From contig NZ_MASU01000013.1 of assembly GCF_003202235.1 (NCBI RefSeq), positions 186,001-250,000 of the forward strand: a stretch of 64,000 bases of DNA, in the 5' to 3' direction. How positions within the stretch are numbered: position 1 is the stretch's first letter; every line of letters starts with the position of its first letter. The notes under the pieces were generated by a model. The model was not told where the DNA came from. It did not search any database and saw nothing but the letters and a program-made list of their open reading frames with translations. The position numbers were made by a program, and so were the translations under genes. The stretch is from Prauserella flavalba (GTDB lineage: Bacteria > Actinomycetota > Actinomycetes > Mycobacteriales > Pseudonocardiaceae). Positions 1 to 7,597 of this stretch are shown here, piece after piece.

Positions 1-342
1 GTGTTCGGGCGGTATCTCCCGGAGCGCTACGGCGAGCCGGGTGAGGCGGGTCCCGCGTCGCTGGCAGATCCCGGGCGGGTCACCGGCGTGCTCACGGCCG
101 CGGGGTTCACCCGCGTGACGGCGACCCCGCTGAGCGTGCCGATGCGCTTCGGCGCCGACGCCGTCGACGCGGCGGAGTTCCTGCTCTCCTTCGGCCCGAT
201 GCCGCACTTCCTGCGGGCGGTCGGCGAGGCGGAGCGGGTGGGCGTGCGCGCGGCCCTGCTCATCGAGCTCGGGAGGCACGAGCGCGCCGACGGGGTGTCG
301 CTGTCCTGCTCGACACTGCTGGTGAAGGCGGTGCGGCCATGA
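1..342 (+). CDS. Methyltransferase, C-terminal part (cut by window edge)
   Basis: The reading frame is already open at base 1 and ends with TGA at 340-342, so only the last ~113 residues are seen. The segment 'SLADPGRVTGVLTAAGFTRV' followed by a beta-rich end (LSCSTLLVKAVRP) is typical of the C-terminal part of UbiE/Methyltransf_11-type SAM methyltransferases, where a helix reading 'aaGF' precedes the last strand. The SAM-binding glycine motif would lie left of the window, so substrate and exact family cannot be stated. It overlaps the next gene by 4 bases (ATGA), which suggests co-translation. Confidence 0.55.
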   Translation: MFGRYLPERYGEPGEAGPASLADPGRVTGVLTAAGFTRVTATPLSVPMRFGADAVDAAEFLLSFGPMPHFLRAVGEAERVGVRAALLIELGRHERADGVSLSCSTLLVKAVRP

Positions 343-911
343 TGTTCGTGGAGGTGTTCGCACCCGAGGGCTTGCTGACCGGCGAGCAACGCGACCGGCT
401 CGCCGACGACCTCGTGAACGAGGTGGTGAAGGCCGACTCCGCGCCGCCCGAGGTGCTGGAGGCGCAGCGCGCGATCTCGCACGTCGTCTTCCACGAGGTC
501 GGCGCCTGGTACACCGGGGGCCGCCGCGCGGAGCACCGGTTGCTCGTGCGCGTGAGCGTCCCGGAGGGCTGGCGCGAGGACATGAGCCCGTACCTCGTCG
601 AGACCTACGGCAGGCTGCTGGCCGATCCCGGGGCGATGGTGCACGTCGTCGGCGTGCCCGAGGGTGGCATCGGTCTCGGCGGCCAGGTGCTGCGTGCCAA
701 TGACATCGTGCGGCTGATCACCAGGCCGTTTCGCGAGTCGGGCGCGCCGAGGGCCGAGCCGCCGCCGGGCTCCGGGCTCGACCCGGTGTGCGGCATGTTC
801 GTCCCGTTCGAGCACGCGGCCGGGGTCGCCGAGGGCGACGGCACCAGGTACGCCTTCTGCAGCAAGGGCTGCCACGAGGTATTCGCTGAGGAGCAGACCC
901 GATCGCGGTGA
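339..911 (+). CDS. Tautomerase-like domain fused to a YHS metal-binding domain
   Basis: This is a 190-residue protein starting at the ATGA overlap with the upstream gene. Residues ~1-125 (start MMFVEVFAPEG, then FHEVGAWYTGG and RLLVRVSVPEGW) look like a tautomerase/MIF-like small-enzyme domain, here without a clear N-terminal catalytic proline. After a proline-rich linker, residues ~148-188 carry a YHS domain with DPVCGM and YAFCSKGCHEVF. YHS domains are known in copper and heavy-metal proteins and some monooxygenase subunits, where the cysteines bind metal. The fusion and its position after a methyltransferase are seen directly. A metal-sensing or metal-dependent redox role is inference, and the substrate is unknown. 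Confidence 0.6.
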   Translation: MMFVEVFAPEGLLTGEQRDRLADDLVNEVVKADSAPPEVLEAQRAISHVVFHEVGAWYTGGRRAEHRLLVRVSVPEGWREDMSPYLVETYGRLLADPGAMVHVVGVPEGGIGLGGQVLRANDIVRLITRPFRESGAPRAEPPPGSGLDPVCGMFVPFEHAAGVAEGDGTRYAFCSKGCHEVFAEEQTRSR

Positions 912-924
912 AGGCCACCCCGAC

Positions 925-979
925 CGCAGTGAAGGCCACCTTCACTGCGTTCAACGCAGTGAAGGTGGCCTTCACTGCG
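925..979. repeat. 55-bp double-palindrome intergenic element, copy 1
   Basis: Two 25-bp arms (925-949 and 955-979) are exact reverse complements separated by 5 bases. Each arm is itself a hairpin: CGCAGTGAAGG, a 3-base loop, then CCTTCACTGCG. The same element occurs at 32530-32584, 38066-38120 and 39683-39736, and as a three-arm form at 8455-8538. A degenerate half-copy sits just upstream at ~905-921. It lies between the tautomerase-YHS stop and the TetR start. When translated it gives meaningless peptides such as KATFTALNAVKVAFTA in many frames. Confidence 0.9.
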
Positions 980-996
980 GATGGGTGAGGCGCGTG

Positions 997-1037
997 CTAA
1001 CTTGGCCGAGTGACAAAGTTAGGCGATCGACCAAGTT
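997..1037. promoter_or_regulatory. Probable TetR operator over the start codon
   Basis: CTAACTT (997-1003) is mirrored by AAGTTAG (1016-1022), and AACTTGG (999-1005) by CCAAGTT (1031-1037). The GTG start (1010) of the TetR gene lies in the middle, and no Shine-Dalgarno sequence precedes it. An autoregulatory operator on a leaderless transcript is a reasonable inference. Confidence 0.5.
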
Positions 1038-1612
1038 CGCCGCGCGGGCGGCGCCGGAGGCAGCAGCTGGTCGAGGCCGGCGTCGAGCTGCTCGGCGAGG
1101 GCGGCTGGTCCGCGGTCACGACGCGCGCGGTCGCCGAGCGCGGTGGTACCAACCAAGGGCTGATCCACTACCACTTCGGCGGCCTGCCGGGGTTGCGCGC
1201 GGAGATCGCGCGGCGGGCGGGCGAGCTGGTGATCGCGCCCGTCGTCGACGGCGTGCTCGCCGCACGCGACACGCGCGAGATGCTCGACGTGCTGCGCGAG
1301 GCCGTGCCCGCGATCACCGCAGACGAGCGCATCGTCTGCCTCAGTGTCCAGCTGATCGCGGGCGCGGTCAGCGAACCCGCACTGGGCGAGCTCTTCCGCG
1401 ATGGGATGCGCGAGGCACGCGCCCGCGTCGACGAGCACCTGCGTGAGCTGCACCCGCGGCTGTCCGAACAGGACCGCGAGGGCGCCGCGGTGTTGCTGGC
1501 CGCGCTCGTCGACGGCCTCGTCCTGCACGTGCTGCTCGACCGGGAGCTGCCGGTCGAGTCCGCGCTGACAACGCTGGGGCGGCTCGCCGCCGCCGTGGAA
1601 GGGGAGGACTGA
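1010..1612 (+). CDS. TetR-family transcriptional regulator
   Basis: A 200-residue regulator. The N-terminal HTH spans ~residues 13-60 (RRRQQLVEAGVELLGEGGWSAV, then TTRAVAERGG and the recognition helix with LIHYHFGG), the usual TetR pattern. The C-terminal ligand/dimer region (~70-200) is helical and without recognisable specificity. The start is GTG at 1010, supported by the HTH position and by an inverted repeat across the start. It is followed after 4 bases by a Ddn-like oxidoreductase, so the two probably form a self-regulated unit. The effector is unknown. Confidence 0.85.
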   Translation: MTKLGDRPSSPRGRRRRQQLVEAGVELLGEGGWSAVTTRAVAERGGTNQGLIHYHFGGLPGLRAEIARRAGELVIAPVVDGVLAARDTREMLDVLREAVPAITADERIVCLSVQLIAGAVSEPALGELFRDGMREARARVDEHLRELHPRLSEQDREGAAVLLAALVDGLVLHVLLDRELPVESALTTLGRLAAAVEGED

Positions 1613-1616
1613 CCGC

Positions 1617-2087
1617 ATGGAGATCATCGCCCAGCCAGCGCCGCCCAGGGGGCTGACCAGGCTGCTGTATCGCTTGCCGAACAAGCTGTACCGGGCGGGG
1701 TTCGGCAGGCTGGTGCCCGCCCGCCTGCTCTACCTGGTCCACATCGGACGGAAGTCGGGCAGGCGGAGGACCGTGGTACTCGAGGTGGTCGGGCGCAGGG
1801 GCGGCTCCTATGTCGTGTGTTCCGGGTTCGGGCCCTCGGCCGACTGGTACCGCAATGTGCTGGCGACGCCGGAGGTGGACATCCAGGTGCGAGGCACTCG
1901 GTCGCGGGCGAAGGCCGTGGTGCTCGACGCGGAGGAGGGCGCCGAGATCATGGCGGAGTACGGCGCGCGGCACCCCCGGCTCGGCCGGAACCTGGCGCGG
2001 TACATGGGTTTCGCGGTGGACGGTAGCGAGGCCGACTTCCGCGAGGTGGGTCGTCGCCGCCCGTTCGTGCGCCTCGACCCCCGGTAA
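1617..2087 (+). CDS. Deazaflavin (F420)-dependent nitroreductase-family oxidoreductase (Ddn-like)
   Basis: A 156-residue protein of the actinobacterial Ddn/DUF385 family, whose members use coenzyme F420H2 for reductions of quinones or nitro compounds. Diagnostic stretches are LVHIGRKSGRRRTVVLEVV, GSYVVCSGFGPSADWYRNV and a C-terminal LARYMGF. Length matches the family. It follows the TetR gene by 4 bases, so it is the likely regulated target. The physiological substrate cannot be read from sequence; roles in quinone or xenobiotic reduction are known for the family. Confidence 0.85.
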   Translation: MEIIAQPAPPRGLTRLLYRLPNKLYRAGFGRLVPARLLYLVHIGRKSGRRRTVVLEVVGRRGGSYVVCSGFGPSADWYRNVLATPEVDIQVRGTRSRAKAVVLDAEEGAEIMAEYGARHPRLGRNLARYMGFAVDGSEADFREVGRRRPFVRLDPR

Positions 2088-2116
2088 CCCGTTCATGCGG
2101 AGGAGGCCACACCCCG

Positions 2117-2147
2117 GCCGCAGTGAAGGTCACCCACTCGGGTGGGT
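2117..2147. terminator. Hairpin between convergent genes (weak)
   Basis: The 66-base gap between the Ddn-like gene and the convergent regulator holds a degenerate copy of the 55-bp element (CGCAGTGAAGGTCACC) and a short stem ACCCAC (2132-2137)/GTGGGT (2142-2147). There is no T-run, so this is at best a weak bidirectional terminator. Confidence 0.3.
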
Positions 2148-2153
2148 CTGGGC

Positions 2154-3128
2154 TCAGGGGCGCTTGGCGGCGAGGGCCAGGGCGTCGCGGGCGGCGTCGG
2201 CGTCGGTGATGAGGGTCGACACCATGCCCGAGCGCAGTACCGCGTCGATCGCCTCGGCCTTCGGCCTCGTGTAGCCCAGCGCGATCACCTCGGGCACCTG
2301 GCGCAGCTCCTCGTGGCTGATCGCCAGCACGTGGTGGGCGAGCCCGGTGGAAAGCGCGTTGCCGTCGGCGTCGAACAGCCTCGCCGCGACCTCGGCCTTG
2401 GCGCCCCGCTTGCTGATCGCATCGCGCTCGGCGGGGGAGAGCGAGTCGTACACGGTCGACTCGTTCTCCTGCCACGCGCCGATGCTGACCACGGCCTTGG
2501 TGAGGTTGCGGAACTGCCCGAACGTCTCCGCGATGCCCGGCTGCCTGCGCAGCGTCTCCGTGGTCCGCCGGTCGGGCAGCACGAGCGGCGCGAAGATCGG
2601 GTAGGCCTCGCCGCCGGACACCCGCGCGAGCCTGCTCACGGTCTCCACCGACCGGTCCCGCATGTCCATGCCGGCCTGCACTCCGCACAGCTGCACGATC
2701 GGGCAGCGCGGCAGCGTGTCGATCTGCTCGGTCATCACGTTCACCGAGCGCGCCCACGACAGCCCGATCACGTCGTCCCTGGTCGCAGTCTCCGCCAGCA
2801 AGCGGGCCGCGAGCGCACCGATTCGCCTGCGCAGCTCCGGCCGCGTCTCGCGGTGTTTCGCTCGTTCGAGCACCAGAGCCTGTTCGAGGCCGTAGGCGGA
2901 GCGCAGCTCGTCGCACAGCCCGGGGTCGAGTGGCGCCGGGAGGTCGAACTCCACCCTTACCAGGCCCGTCTCCCTTGCGGTGTCGAGTATGCGGGCGACC
3001 TTGAACCTGCTGAGCCCGAAGGCTTCCGCGATCTCCAGCTTCGACTCGCCCCGGACGTAGAAGCGGTGGGCGATCGAGGCCGCCTGAACCGAGTCAGAGA
3101 GGCCGAGAGGCCGACGTCGTGCGCTCAT
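2154..3128 (-). CDS. SorC/DeoR-type sugar-binding transcriptional regulator
   Basis: A 324-residue regulator. Residues ~10-60 hold the HTH (AHRFYVRGESKLEIAEAFGLS, then RFKVARILDTARETGLV). The rest is the SorC sugar-phosphate-binding domain (VIGLSWARSVN, VQLCGVQAGMDM, then IGAW, and a C-terminal KAEAIDAVLRSG). I chose ATG at 3128 because the HTH follows at normal distance; an upstream extension to 3206 would cover the control region. It is divergent from the alcohol dehydrogenase/ABC operon, and matched operators lie over its own start and before that operon. By family, a phosphorylated sugar or polyol is the probable inducer. Confidence 0.85.
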   Translation of the reverse strand: MSARRRPLGLSDSVQAASIAHRFYVRGESKLEIAEAFGLSRFKVARILDTARETGLVRVEFDLPAPLDPGLCDELRSAYGLEQALVLERAKHRETRPELRRRIGALAARLLAETATRDDVIGLSWARSVNVMTEQIDTLPRCPIVQLCGVQAGMDMRDRSVETVSRLARVSGGEAYPIFAPLVLPDRRTTETLRRQPGIAETFGQFRNLTKAVVSIGAWQENESTVYDSLSPAERDAISKRGAKAEVAARLFDADGNALSTGLAHHVLAISHEELRQVPEVIALGYTRPKAEAIDAVLRSGMVSTLITDADAARDALALAAKRP

Positions 3129-3135
3129 CTGAGCA
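3122..3135. promoter_or_regulatory. Operator copy 1 for the SorC-type regulator
   Basis: The sequence CGCTCATCTGAGCA is the reverse complement of TGCTCAGATGAGCG. It shares AGTGCTCAGATGAGC (15 bases) with the copy at 3226-3240. It covers the regulator's own start codon (3126-3128), so binding would block its own expression. Confidence 0.6.
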
Positions 3136-3227
3136 CTATAGCGCGAAATTGAGCCGAAAGGTTGACGTAACACCAGGGGGAGTCTTTCAATGCCAGGCAC
3201 ATGCACTGTGGTTAATAGTTCGTAAAG

Positions 3228-3241
3228 TGCTCAGATGAGCA
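3228..3241. promoter_or_regulatory. Operator copy 2 before the polyol operon
   Basis: TGCTCAGATGAGCA is an imperfect palindrome (TGCTCA/TGAGCA) 16-29 bases before the alcohol dehydrogenase ATG, placed to control that operon. The AT-rich stretch GTTAATAGTT just upstream (3211-3220) is a candidate promoter element. Confidence 0.6.
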
Positions 3242-3256
3242 AGGAAAGTGGGTGGC

Positions 3257-4276
3257 ATGCGCGCCGCGATCGTCGACCAGCCGGGGTCCATCAGAGTCGG
3301 GGACGTGCCGGATCCGAAACCGGGTGAGCGGCAGGTCGTGGTGAAGGTGGGCGCGTGCGGGATCTGCGGGACCGACCTGCACATCGCCGACGGGCACTTC
3401 CCGCCGACGCCCTACCCGATCGTGCCCGGCCACGAGTTCGCGGGCGAGATCGTGGAACTCGGCGCCGACGTGCCAGGGGGCTGGCGGGTAGGCGACCGCG
3501 TCGCCGTCGACCCCTCGCTGTTCTGCGGCTACTGCACCCCGTGCCGCTCGGGGCACGGCAACCTGTGCGCCAACTGGGGAGCGACGGGTGACACCGTCGA
3601 CGGCGCCTTCGCCGAGTACGTCGCCGTGCCGTCCGCCAACTGCTACCGGCTGCCCGACGCGCTGACCTACCAGCAGGGCGCGCTCGTGGAGCCCGTCTCG
3701 TGCGCGGTGCACGGCGTGCGCAGGGTCGGCGTCGAGGCCGGGGAGCGCTTCCTCGTGATGGGCGCCGGCACGATGGGCCTGATCATGCAGCAGCTGCTCC
3801 AGCGTGCGGGCGCGCGCGTCACCGTCGTCGACCGCAACGCCGCCCGCCTGCCCAGGGCCACCCAGCTCGGCGCCGAGGCCGTGGTCACCGATGTCGCCGA
3901 GCTGAACGGCGAGAAGTTCGACGCCGCCGCCGACTGCACCGGTGTGGTGCTCGCCATCGAGGCCGCTTTCGACTCGCTGCGCAGGGGAGGCCGCCTGCTC
4001 GTCTTCGGCGTCGCGCCCGAGGAGGCGCGCGTGGCACTGTCGCCGTTTCGCATCTACAACGACGAGATCACCGTCGTCGGCTCGATGGCCGTGCTCAACA
4101 GCTTCGGTGCCGCACTCGACCTCGTCGCCGCCGGTGCGATCGACACCGCCGCGCTGCTCACCGACACGCTGCCGCTCGAGCGGTACCCGGACGCGCTCGC
4201 GCTCATGCGCAGCGGTTCCGGACTGAAGGTGCAGGTTGTTCCAGGAGGTATCCCAGGAGGCAGCAACGATGCGTAA
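3257..4276 (+). CDS. Zinc-dependent alcohol (polyol-type) dehydrogenase
   Basis: A 339-residue medium-chain dehydrogenase. Catalytic zinc residues appear as GACGICGTDLH and GHEFAGEI, and structural zinc cysteines as FCGYCTPCRSGHGNLC. The NAD(P) site is VMGAGTMGLIMQQL followed by an acidic VVDRN, pointing to NAD preference. ATG 3257 is preferred over GTG 3248 because AAGGAAAG (3241-3248) gives a proper ribosome site. It overlaps the binding-protein gene by 8 bases and heads an ABC sugar operon, so it probably oxidises the imported polyol or sugar alcohol (sorbitol, mannitol or similar). The exact substrate is inference. Confidence 0.85.
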   Translation: MRAAIVDQPGSIRVGDVPDPKPGERQVVVKVGACGICGTDLHIADGHFPPTPYPIVPGHEFAGEIVELGADVPGGWRVGDRVAVDPSLFCGYCTPCRSGHGNLCANWGATGDTVDGAFAEYVAVPSANCYRLPDALTYQQGALVEPVSCAVHGVRRVGVEAGERFLVMGAGTMGLIMQQLLQRAGARVTVVDRNAARLPRATQLGAEAVVTDVAELNGEKFDAAADCTGVVLAIEAAFDSLRRGGRLLVFGVAPEEARVALSPFRIYNDEITVVGSMAVLNSFGAALDLVAAGAIDTAALLTDTLPLERYPDALALMRSGSGLKVQVVPGGIPGGSNDA

Positions 4277-5633
4277 CGCCTTCGGCAGGCGGCGGCGTGG
4301 CCGGCTGTCAGCGGTCCTGTTGTCCGCACTACTGCTGGTCACCGGTTGCGCCGGGGCGGGAGCCATCGGCGCGGGCACGCAGACACTGGTGATCGCGATC
4401 GTCGCCAACCCGCAGATGAACGACGCCATCGCGCTCTCCGACCGGTTCGAGCGCGAGCACCCCGGCATCGAGCTGAAGTTCGTGTCCCTGCCGGAGAACC
4501 AGGCCCGCGCGAAGATCACAGCCTCCACGGCGACGCAGGGCGGCGAGTTCGACGTGGTGATGATCAGCAACTACGAGACGCCGCAGTGGGCTGCCAACGG
4601 CTGGCTGGAGAACCTGCAGCCCTACATCGACGCCAGCGAGGGCTACGACGCCGGCGACTTCATCCCGAGCATCCGCCAGTCGCTGTCCCACGAGGGCTCG
4701 ATGTACGCGGTGCCGTTCTACGGCGAGTCGTCGTTCCTGGCCTACCGCAAGGACCTCTTCGAGCAGGCGGGCATCACGATGCCGAAGAACCCCACGTGGC
4801 AGCAGATCGCCGACTTCGCGGCGAGGCTGCACGACCCGGCGAACGGCGTCGCCGGGATCTGCCTGCGCGGCAAGCCGGGCTGGGGCGAGAGCCTCGCGCC
4901 GTTCACCACCGTGGTGAACACGTTCGGCGGCCGCTGGTTCGACCGCGACTGGAACGCCCAGCTCACGTCGCCGGAGTTCAAGGCGGCGGCGAACTTCTAC
5001 GTGAACCTCGTGCGCGAGCACGGCGAGACGGGTGCCTCCAGCGCCGGGTTCTCCGAATGCGGCACGCGCTACGGCCAGGGCCAGGCCGCGATGTGGTACG
5101 ACGCGACGGTGATGGCCGGTACCAACGAGGACCCGGCCAGCAGCACGGTCGCGGGCAAGTCCGGCTACGTCGCCGCACCGGTGGAGAAGACCGACGCGAG
5201 CGGCTGGCTCTACACGTGGTCGCTGGCGATGCCGAAGGTCACCGAGAACAAGCAGGCCGCATGGGACTTCATGCGGTGGATGACCGACAAGCGGTTCGTG
5301 CAGACGGTGGGCGAGGAGTTCGGCTGGAACCGCGTGCCGCCGGGCTGCCGCCAGTCCACCTACGACATTCCCGAGTACCGGGAGGCCGCGAAGGCCTACG
5401 CACAGCCGACCCTGGACGGCATCCGTGATGCCAGCCAGGACAAGACGATGACCGAACCGGTGCCCTACCCGGGAATCCAGTTCGTCGGCATCCCCGAGTT
5501 CCAGGACCTGGGCACCCGGGTGAGCCAGCAGCTCTCCGCGGCGATCGCGGGACAGAAGTCGGTCGACGAGGCGCTGGAGCAGGCACAGGAGTACGCCGAG
5601 ACGGTCGGCCAGGCCTACCGGGAGACCCAATGA
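4269..5633 (+). CDS. Sugar/polyol ABC transporter substrate-binding lipoprotein
   Basis: A 454-residue family 1 solute-binding protein. A signal peptide with lipobox LLLVTGC (~residues 20-27) predicts a lipid-anchored extracellular receptor. The body follows the pattern of sorbitol/mannitol and sugar binding proteins (FEREHPGIELKFVSLPENQ, DVVMISNYETPQWAANGWL, YAVPFYGESSFLAYRKDLFEQAG). A strong AGGAGG (4255-4260) lies 8 bases before the ATG, inside the end of the dehydrogenase gene. It is followed by two permeases with ATGA overlaps. No ATPase gene is present; such actinobacterial systems usually share an MsiK-type ATPase encoded elsewhere. Confidence 0.9.
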   Translation: MRNAFGRRRRGRLSAVLLSALLLVTGCAGAGAIGAGTQTLVIAIVANPQMNDAIALSDRFEREHPGIELKFVSLPENQARAKITASTATQGGEFDVVMISNYETPQWAANGWLENLQPYIDASEGYDAGDFIPSIRQSLSHEGSMYAVPFYGESSFLAYRKDLFEQAGITMPKNPTWQQIADFAARLHDPANGVAGICLRGKPGWGESLAPFTTVVNTFGGRWFDRDWNAQLTSPEFKAAANFYVNLVREHGETGASSAGFSECGTRYGQGQAAMWYDATVMAGTNEDPASSTVAGKSGYVAAPVEKTDASGWLYTWSLAMPKVTENKQAAWDFMRWMTDKRFVQTVGEEFGWNRVPPGCRQSTYDIPEYREAAKAYAQPTLDGIRDASQDKTMTEPVPYPGIQFVGIPEFQDLGTRVSQQLSAAIAGQKSVDEALEQAQEYAETVGQAYRETQ

Positions 5634-6562
5634 CGACGACCGAGGTCGCTCCTGCCCGGGCCGGTGAGAGCACCGGGCAGCCGAAACCACGCAGGCACGC
5701 AAACCCGTGGAAGCGCAGGGCCCCGCTGCTGCCCGCCCTGCTCTTCACGATCGCGGTGACGCAGATTCCCTTCCTGGTCACGGTGTTCTACTCGTTCCAG
5801 TCGTGGAACCTCGTGCGCCCCGGCTCGCAGCACTTCGTCGGCTTCCAGAACTACGTCGACGTGTTCGCCGACAGCACGTTCCGCGGCGCGATGCTCAACA
5901 CCGTCGTGCTCACGGTGGTGTGCGTGTTCGTCTCGATGGCGTTAGGGCTGGGGCTCGCGCTGCTGCTCGACCGCAAGTTCACGGGACGGGGTGTGGTGCG
6001 CACGCTCATCATCACGCCGTTCCTCATCCTTCCGGCGGCCGGTGCGCTGCTGTGGAAGACGACGATGTTCGACCCGGTGTACGGGCTGCTCAACTTCGTG
6101 CTCGGCACCGACATCGACTGGCTCTCGGAGTTCCCGCTCGGGTCGGTGATGGCCCAGGTGGTGTGGCAGTGGACGCCGTTCATGACGCTGCTGATCCTCG
6201 CCGGGCTGCAGGCGCAGTCGAAGGAGGTGCTGGAGGCCGCGCAGGTCGACGGCGCCGGGCGGTGGCGCACGTTCGCCTCGATCACGTTGCCGCAGCTGAG
6301 CCGCTACCTCCAGCTGGCGGCGCTGCTGGGCGCGATCTACATCGTCAACTCGTTCGACGCGATCTACCTGATGACACAGGGCGGTCCCGGCACGGCGAGC
6401 ACCAACCTGCCCTTCTACATCTACCAGCGGGCGTTCGAGGGCTTCGACGTCGGCCAGTCCTCGGCGATGGGCGTGATCGTGGTGATCCTGACGCTGATCG
6501 TGGCCACGTTCACCCTGCGCCTGATGTTCCGGACCTTCGACGTGAGCGGGGGTGTGAAATGA
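5630..6562 (+). CDS. Sugar ABC transporter permease (MalF/UgpA type)
   Basis: A 310-residue integral membrane protein with about six membrane spans. The first, LLPALLFTIAVTQIPFLVTV, follows a short positively charged N-terminus. The cytoplasmic EAA loop that contacts the ATPase is EVLEAAQVDGAGRWRTF followed by ITLPQ. The start ATG overlaps the stop of the binding-protein gene (ATGA). It is the first of two different permeases that pair to form the channel for the sugar or polyol. Confidence 0.92.
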   Translation: MTTTEVAPARAGESTGQPKPRRHANPWKRRAPLLPALLFTIAVTQIPFLVTVFYSFQSWNLVRPGSQHFVGFQNYVDVFADSTFRGAMLNTVVLTVVCVFVSMALGLGLALLLDRKFTGRGVVRTLIITPFLILPAAGALLWKTTMFDPVYGLLNFVLGTDIDWLSEFPLGSVMAQVVWQWTPFMTLLILAGLQAQSKEVLEAAQVDGAGRWRTFASITLPQLSRYLQLAALLGAIYIVNSFDAIYLMTQGGPGTASTNLPFYIYQRAFEGFDVGQSSAMGVIVVILTLIVATFTLRLMFRTFDVSGGVK

Positions 6563-7368
6563 GGCTCGGCCGCATCTCGCTGACCGCGTTCACCTGGCTG
6601 ATCGCGATCCTGTTCGTCTTTCCCGTCATCTGGATGGTGCTGACGTCGTTCAAGACGGAGGCCGACGCCTACACCGATCCGCCGAGGCTGTTCTTCTCTC
6701 CGACGCTGGAGCAGTTCGCGGGCGTGTTCGAGCGCGGGTTCCTGCCCTATCTCGCCAACTCGGCGTTCGTGACGGTGGTGTCGACGCTCGCCGTGCTGGT
6801 GCTGGCGATCCCGGCGGCCTACGCGTTGTCGATCGCGCCGGTGAAGGGCACGAGCAACGTGCTCGGCTTCTTCCTGTCCACGAAGATGCTGCCGATCGTG
6901 GCGGCGATCATCCCGCTCTACGTGATCTCGCAGAACGTGCAGCTGCTGGACAACGTGTGGGCGCTGAACATCCTCTACACGGCGATGAACCTGCCGCTGG
7001 CGGTGTGGATGATGCGCTCGTTCTTCCTCGAGGTGCCGAAGGAGATGATCGAGGCCGCGCGCGTCGACGGCGCGAAGCTGCCCATGCTGCTCTACAAGGT
7101 GGTGCTGCCCGTCGTGGCGCCCGGCATCGCGGCGACCGCGCTGATCTGCGTGATCTTCTCGTGGACGGAGTTCTTCTACGCCGTCAACCTCACCGCCGCG
7201 CGGGCGGGCACCGTGCCGGTGTTCCTGTCCGGCTTCATCACCAGCGAGGGCCTGTACTGGGCGCAGCTGTCGGCCGCGGCGCTGCTCGCCTCGCTGCCCG
7301 TGATGATCATCGGCTGGATCGCGCAGAACCACCTCGTCCGCGGCCTCTCGATGGGCGCGGTCAAGTAA
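6559..7368 (+). CDS. Sugar ABC transporter permease (MalG/UgpE type)
   Basis: A 269-residue permease partner with six predicted spans (ITLTAF-region helix TWLIAILFVFPVIWMVLTSF near the N-terminus). The EAA loop reads MIEAARVDGAKLPMLLYKVV followed by LP. It starts at an ATGA overlap with the upstream permease and is the last clear gene of the operon. The order dehydrogenase, receptor, permease, permease matches polyol uptake operons of the smoEFG/mtl type without the ATPase. Confidence 0.92.
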   Translation: MRLGRISLTAFTWLIAILFVFPVIWMVLTSFKTEADAYTDPPRLFFSPTLEQFAGVFERGFLPYLANSAFVTVVSTLAVLVLAIPAAYALSIAPVKGTSNVLGFFLSTKMLPIVAAIIPLYVISQNVQLLDNVWALNILYTAMNLPLAVWMMRSFFLEVPKEMIEAARVDGAKLPMLLYKVVLPVVAPGIAATALICVIFSWTEFFYAVNLTAARAGTVPVFLSGFITSEGLYWAQLSAAALLASLPVMIIGWIAQNHLVRGLSMGAVK

Positions 7369-7377
7369 AGGATTCTT

Positions 7378-7533
7378 GTGTTGCTCACAGCCACCACCCG
7401 GAGTGATAAGGGTGTCACTCTGGGTGTGCTGGCCCTGTCGCGACTCGGCGCCAAGGTGCGTGAGCGGGGTGAGATCCACGTCGTCGATCCCGAGACGACG
7501 TTGTCGATCACCCGAAGCTCGCAACCGCAGTGA
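7378..7533 (+). CDS. Short open frame of unknown function (doubtful)
   Basis: A 51-codon frame starting GTG at 7378 (MLLTATTRSDKGVTLGVLAL and so on), 9 bases after the permease stop. The composition looks protein-like and codon positions have the high third-position GC of the region, but there is no Shine-Dalgarno sequence and I recognise no family. It could be a remnant of a sugar-metabolism gene at the operon end, or chance. The rest of 7369-7597 is the promoter and leader region of the next gene. Confidence 0.25.
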   Translation: MLLTATTRSDKGVTLGVLALSRLGAKVRERGEIHVVDPETTLSITRSSQPQ

Positions 7534-7597
7534 CGCCGTGTGGCGGAACGGCTACGATGTCCAGCGTCCCGCACATGGTGAGGAGAGCGAGTCTTCA

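Noticed and set aside
2154-3152. Long plus-strand frame opposite the SorC-type regulator
   Set aside because: The minus-strand product has a complete HTH and sugar-binding domain; the plus-strand translation has shadow composition.
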